Assembly (NCBI GenBank): GCA_045598975.1
Contig: JAZRVE010000109.1
Span: forward strand, 1 to 22,187
Length of the DNA: 22,187 nucleotides
Direction: 5' to 3'
Source: UMGS882 sp045598975
Lineage (GTDB): Bacteria; Bacillota; Clostridia; Oscillospirales; CAG-382
The position numbers were made by a program, and so were the translations under genes. Within the stretch, counting starts at the first letter, position 1. Every line of letters starts with the position of its first letter. Of the stretch, positions 20,977 through 22,187 are shown one piece after another. Under the pieces are notes generated by a model. That model saw only the letters and a list, made by a program, of their open reading frames with translations, did no database searches and was not told the DNA's origin.

Positions 20977-21915
20977 TTATCGTTGGGAATCGTCAAACTG
21001 TCCCATGAGTTTCTTTTCGAATTCCTGTGCCGTGTTATATCCCATCTTCTTCTGACGGTTGTTCATGGCGGCGATCTCGATGATGATGGCGAGATTACGC
21101 CCCGGCTTTACGGGAATGGTAATGGACGGCACGTCGATCCCCATGATGTTGGTAAATTCGGAATCGAGCCCGACGCGCTCGTAGAATTTGCCCTGCTGCC
21201 ACGGTTCGAGATTGATGACAAGGTCGATTTTCTCCGTCAGTTTGACGGCGCCCATACCGAAAATACGTCTCACGTCCACGATGCCGATGCCGCGCAGTTC
21301 CACGTAGTGACGGATAAGCTCCGGTGCCGAACCGACAAGCGTTTTGGCAGAAGCCTTTTTGATCTCGACGGCGTCGTCGGCGATAAGTCTGTGACCGCGC
21401 TTGACAAGCTCGATGGCAGTCTCGCTTTTGCCGATACCGCTGTCGCCGAGCATCAGAATACCTTCGCCGTAGCATTCGACAAAGACGCCGTGACGGGTGA
21501 TGCGCTCGGCAAGGCTGAGATTGAGTGACGCAATGAGCGCTCCCATGAAATTGGACGTCGTGTCGCCTGTCCGCAGAAGAGGCGTGTGATACTTTTCGGC
21601 GATCTCCGGCAGTTCATCGAATACGTCAAGCCCGGAAGTGATGATAAGAGCCGAAACGTTTTTCGAGAAAAAGACGTCGAGCGACTCTTTGCGTTTTTCG
21701 TTCGAAAGGCTCAACAGGTAGTGATATTCGACTTTGCCGATGATCTGGATGCGGTCGGCGTCAAAGTGATCGAAAAAGCCGGCAAGCTGGAGTCCCGGAC
21801 GGTTGATCTCCTTTTTACGGATGAGAATCTCCGACAGATTCTCCGGGACGTATATGGCTTCGAGCTGAAACTCTTCGATCAATGATGAAAGCGGCACGGT
21901 ATACTGCTCGGACAC
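20977..21915 (-). CDS. hprK: HPr kinase/phosphorylase
   Basis: A 312-aa bifunctional enzyme that phosphorylates HPr on Ser46 with ATP or pyrophosphate and reverses this with inorganic phosphate. It thereby controls catabolite repression via CcpA. The N-terminal domain precedes the catalytic domain, which has the active-site His in R-H-G-V-F-V-E (His142), Walker A G-D-S-G-I-G-K-S-E (157-165), H-R-L-I-A-D-D-A-V-E, and the HprK signature E-L-R-G-I-G-I-V-D-V. A C-terminal helix ends R-Q-K-K-M-G-Y-N-T-A. The start is GTG 21915, with AGGAGGG eight bases upstream. It is first in an operon with glucokinase under a perfect promoter. Confidence 0.97.
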   Translation of the reverse strand: MSEQYTVPLSSLIEEFQLEAIYVPENLSEILIRKKEINRPGLQLAGFFDHFDADRIQIIGKVEYHYLLSLSNEKRKESLDVFFSKNVSALIITSGLDVFDELPEIAEKYHTPLLRTGDTTSNFMGALIASLNLSLAERITRHGVFVECYGEGILMLGDSGIGKSETAIELVKRGHRLIADDAVEIKKASAKTLVGSAPELIRHYVELRGIGIVDVRRIFGMGAVKLTEKIDLVINLEPWQQGKFYERVGLDSEFTNIMGIDVPSITIPVKPGRNLAIIIEIAAMNNRQKKMGYNTAQEFEKKLMGQFDDSQR

Positions 21916-21947
21916 GGTATTCCCTCCTCACATTTTTATCCGCTGCT

Positions 21948-21976
21948 ATTATACCGAAAAATTTCCTCCTTGTCAA
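21948..21976 (-). promoter_or_regulatory. perfect consensus promoter of the hprK-glucokinase operon
   Basis: On the minus strand TTGACA (21971-21976) and TATAAT (21948-21953) have a 17-base spacer. All twelve consensus positions match. The leader to the GTG at 21915 is about 26 bases. No clear cre operator was seen across it. Confidence 0.92.
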
Positions 21977-22081
21977 TATCCATTTGCCGGGATCGGGTTA
22001 TAACGCCGTACTTTTTTACAAAAAGAAAAAGTGCCAATTCACGGATATGTATGTGTTAAAATGATGTGAGCCAAAAAGAGA

Positions 22082-22152
22082 GGAAGTTACTTGCAAGATA
22101 TGGTATAATGGAATCACCACAAGACCAAAAACCATATCAAGAAGGAACTTCC
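22082..22152 (+). promoter_or_regulatory. inverted repeat in the IS leader that can mask the ribosome site
   Basis: GGAAGTT (22082-22088), CTT (22090-22092) and GATATGGT (22097-22104) pair with AACTTCC (22146-22152), AAG (22142-22144) and ACCATATC (22131-22138). That makes 18 pairs with small internal loops. The right arm contains the AGAAGGAAC ribosome site. The left arm lies upstream of the element's own start point, so only transcripts entering from outside would form the structure. Confidence 0.65.
22101..22109 (+). promoter_or_regulatory. extended -10 promoter of the IS transposase
   Basis: TGGTATAAT combines the TGn extension with a perfect -10 box, 44 bases before the ATG at 22154. 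There is no good -35 box. Predicted start is near 22116. Confidence 0.6.
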
Positions 22153-22153
22153 C

Positions 22154-22187
22154 ATGAACATTATAGCACAAGAAGCTCGAAAAAGGC
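22154..22187 (+). CDS. transposase or IS helix-turn-helix protein, N-terminus only
   Basis: ATG 22154 follows AGAAGGAAC by five bases and is open to the edge, reading MNIIAQEARKR. This start resembles helix-turn-helix transposases of the IS481/IS3-like type, which begin M-N-x-x-x-Q-E-A-x-x-R before a winged DNA-binding region. Only eleven residues are inside the window, so the family is a guess based on the start, the leader hairpin and the intergenic location. The remainder, including any DDE catalytic domain, lies beyond the right edge. Confidence 0.5.
   Translation, partial: MNIIAQEARKR

Larger units (their letters stand above)
22060..22187 (+). mobile_element. 5' end of an insertion sequence (partial, runs off the right edge)
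   Basis: The segment upstream of hprK holds a promoter, a structured leader and the start of a transposase-like gene. The left boundary is only estimated: the sequence changes character between about 22035 and 22065, but the terminal inverted repeat cannot be confirmed without the other end. The hairpin over the ribosome site is typical of transposable elements that guard against read-through. Confidence 0.55.

Noticed and set aside
1..22187. CRISPR array, rRNA, riboswitch or prophage
   Set aside because: No regularly spaced repeats, rRNA sequence, recognisable riboswitch leader or phage structural genes were seen; in particular the ribF leader is too short (under 90 bases) for an FMN riboswitch.

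Overview
The window looks like a chromosomal segment of a low-GC-lineage Gram-positive (Bacillota, most likely a gut-type Clostridia / Oscillospiraceae relative) with a roughly balanced base composition. The indications are AGGAGG-type ribosome binding sites, frequent GTG/TTG starts, sigma-A promoters with 17-bp spacing, an HPr kinase gene, a tRNA gene with encoded CCA, and clostridial-type cell-wall genes (a membrane-anchored MurF and a C-terminally anchored DacF-like protein). The exact genus cannot be read from the sequence alone.

Region 1 (1-2922) is accessory and decaying. It holds a mosaic of broken genes: a hydrophobic fragment, an apolipoprotein N-acyltransferase-like fragment, and a hybrid histidine kinase/receiver end with deletions. 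It also holds an orphan lipoprotein, an orphan 138-aa protein, a second receiver-domain tail, a two-helix membrane protein, and a secreted-protein gene interrupted by an in-frame TGA. Region 2 (2901-5700) has a VOC/glyoxalase-fold protein, then on the minus strand a DegT-type PLP sugar aminotransferase followed by an AraC regulator.

Region 3 (5740-9340) carries the minus-strand operon ribF - DacF-like D,D-carboxypeptidase homologue - PAT-like GNAT acetyltransferase, with a divergent HAD phosphatase. Region 4 (9339-13060) is a minus-strand operon driven by a near-consensus promoter: alpha/beta hydrolase - membrane-anchored murF-like ligase - ddl. The last two give the D-Ala-D-Ala branch of peptidoglycan precursor synthesis. 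Region 5 (13160-16725) has a radical SAM/SPASM protein on the plus strand, facing a minus-strand operon (perfect TTGACA-17-TATAAT promoter) that encodes a lipoyl-less E2/CAT-like acyltransferase and an acyl-CoA synthetase.

Region 6 (16750-19960) has a FtsW/RodA/SpoVE-family glycosyltransferase with a long cytoplasmic tail, the 3' relic of a sialate O-acetylesterase-like gene, a tRNA-Arg(ACG) with its own promoter and terminator, dUTPase (minus) and a DUF554 membrane protein (plus). Region 7 (20014-22187) is the minus-strand hprK - ROK glucokinase operon (carbon catabolite control and glucose phosphorylation) and, at the right edge, the 5' end of an insertion sequence.

I did not find a clearly new multi-gene defence or biosynthetic system. 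The most interesting items are the carboxypeptidase homologue missing two of its three catalytic motifs, the acyl-CoA ligase plus E2-like acyltransferase pair with His-to-Glu at the catalytic position, the enlarged omega loop of Ddl, the IS leader hairpin that would hide the transposase ribosome binding site in read-through transcripts, and several relics of deleted genes.
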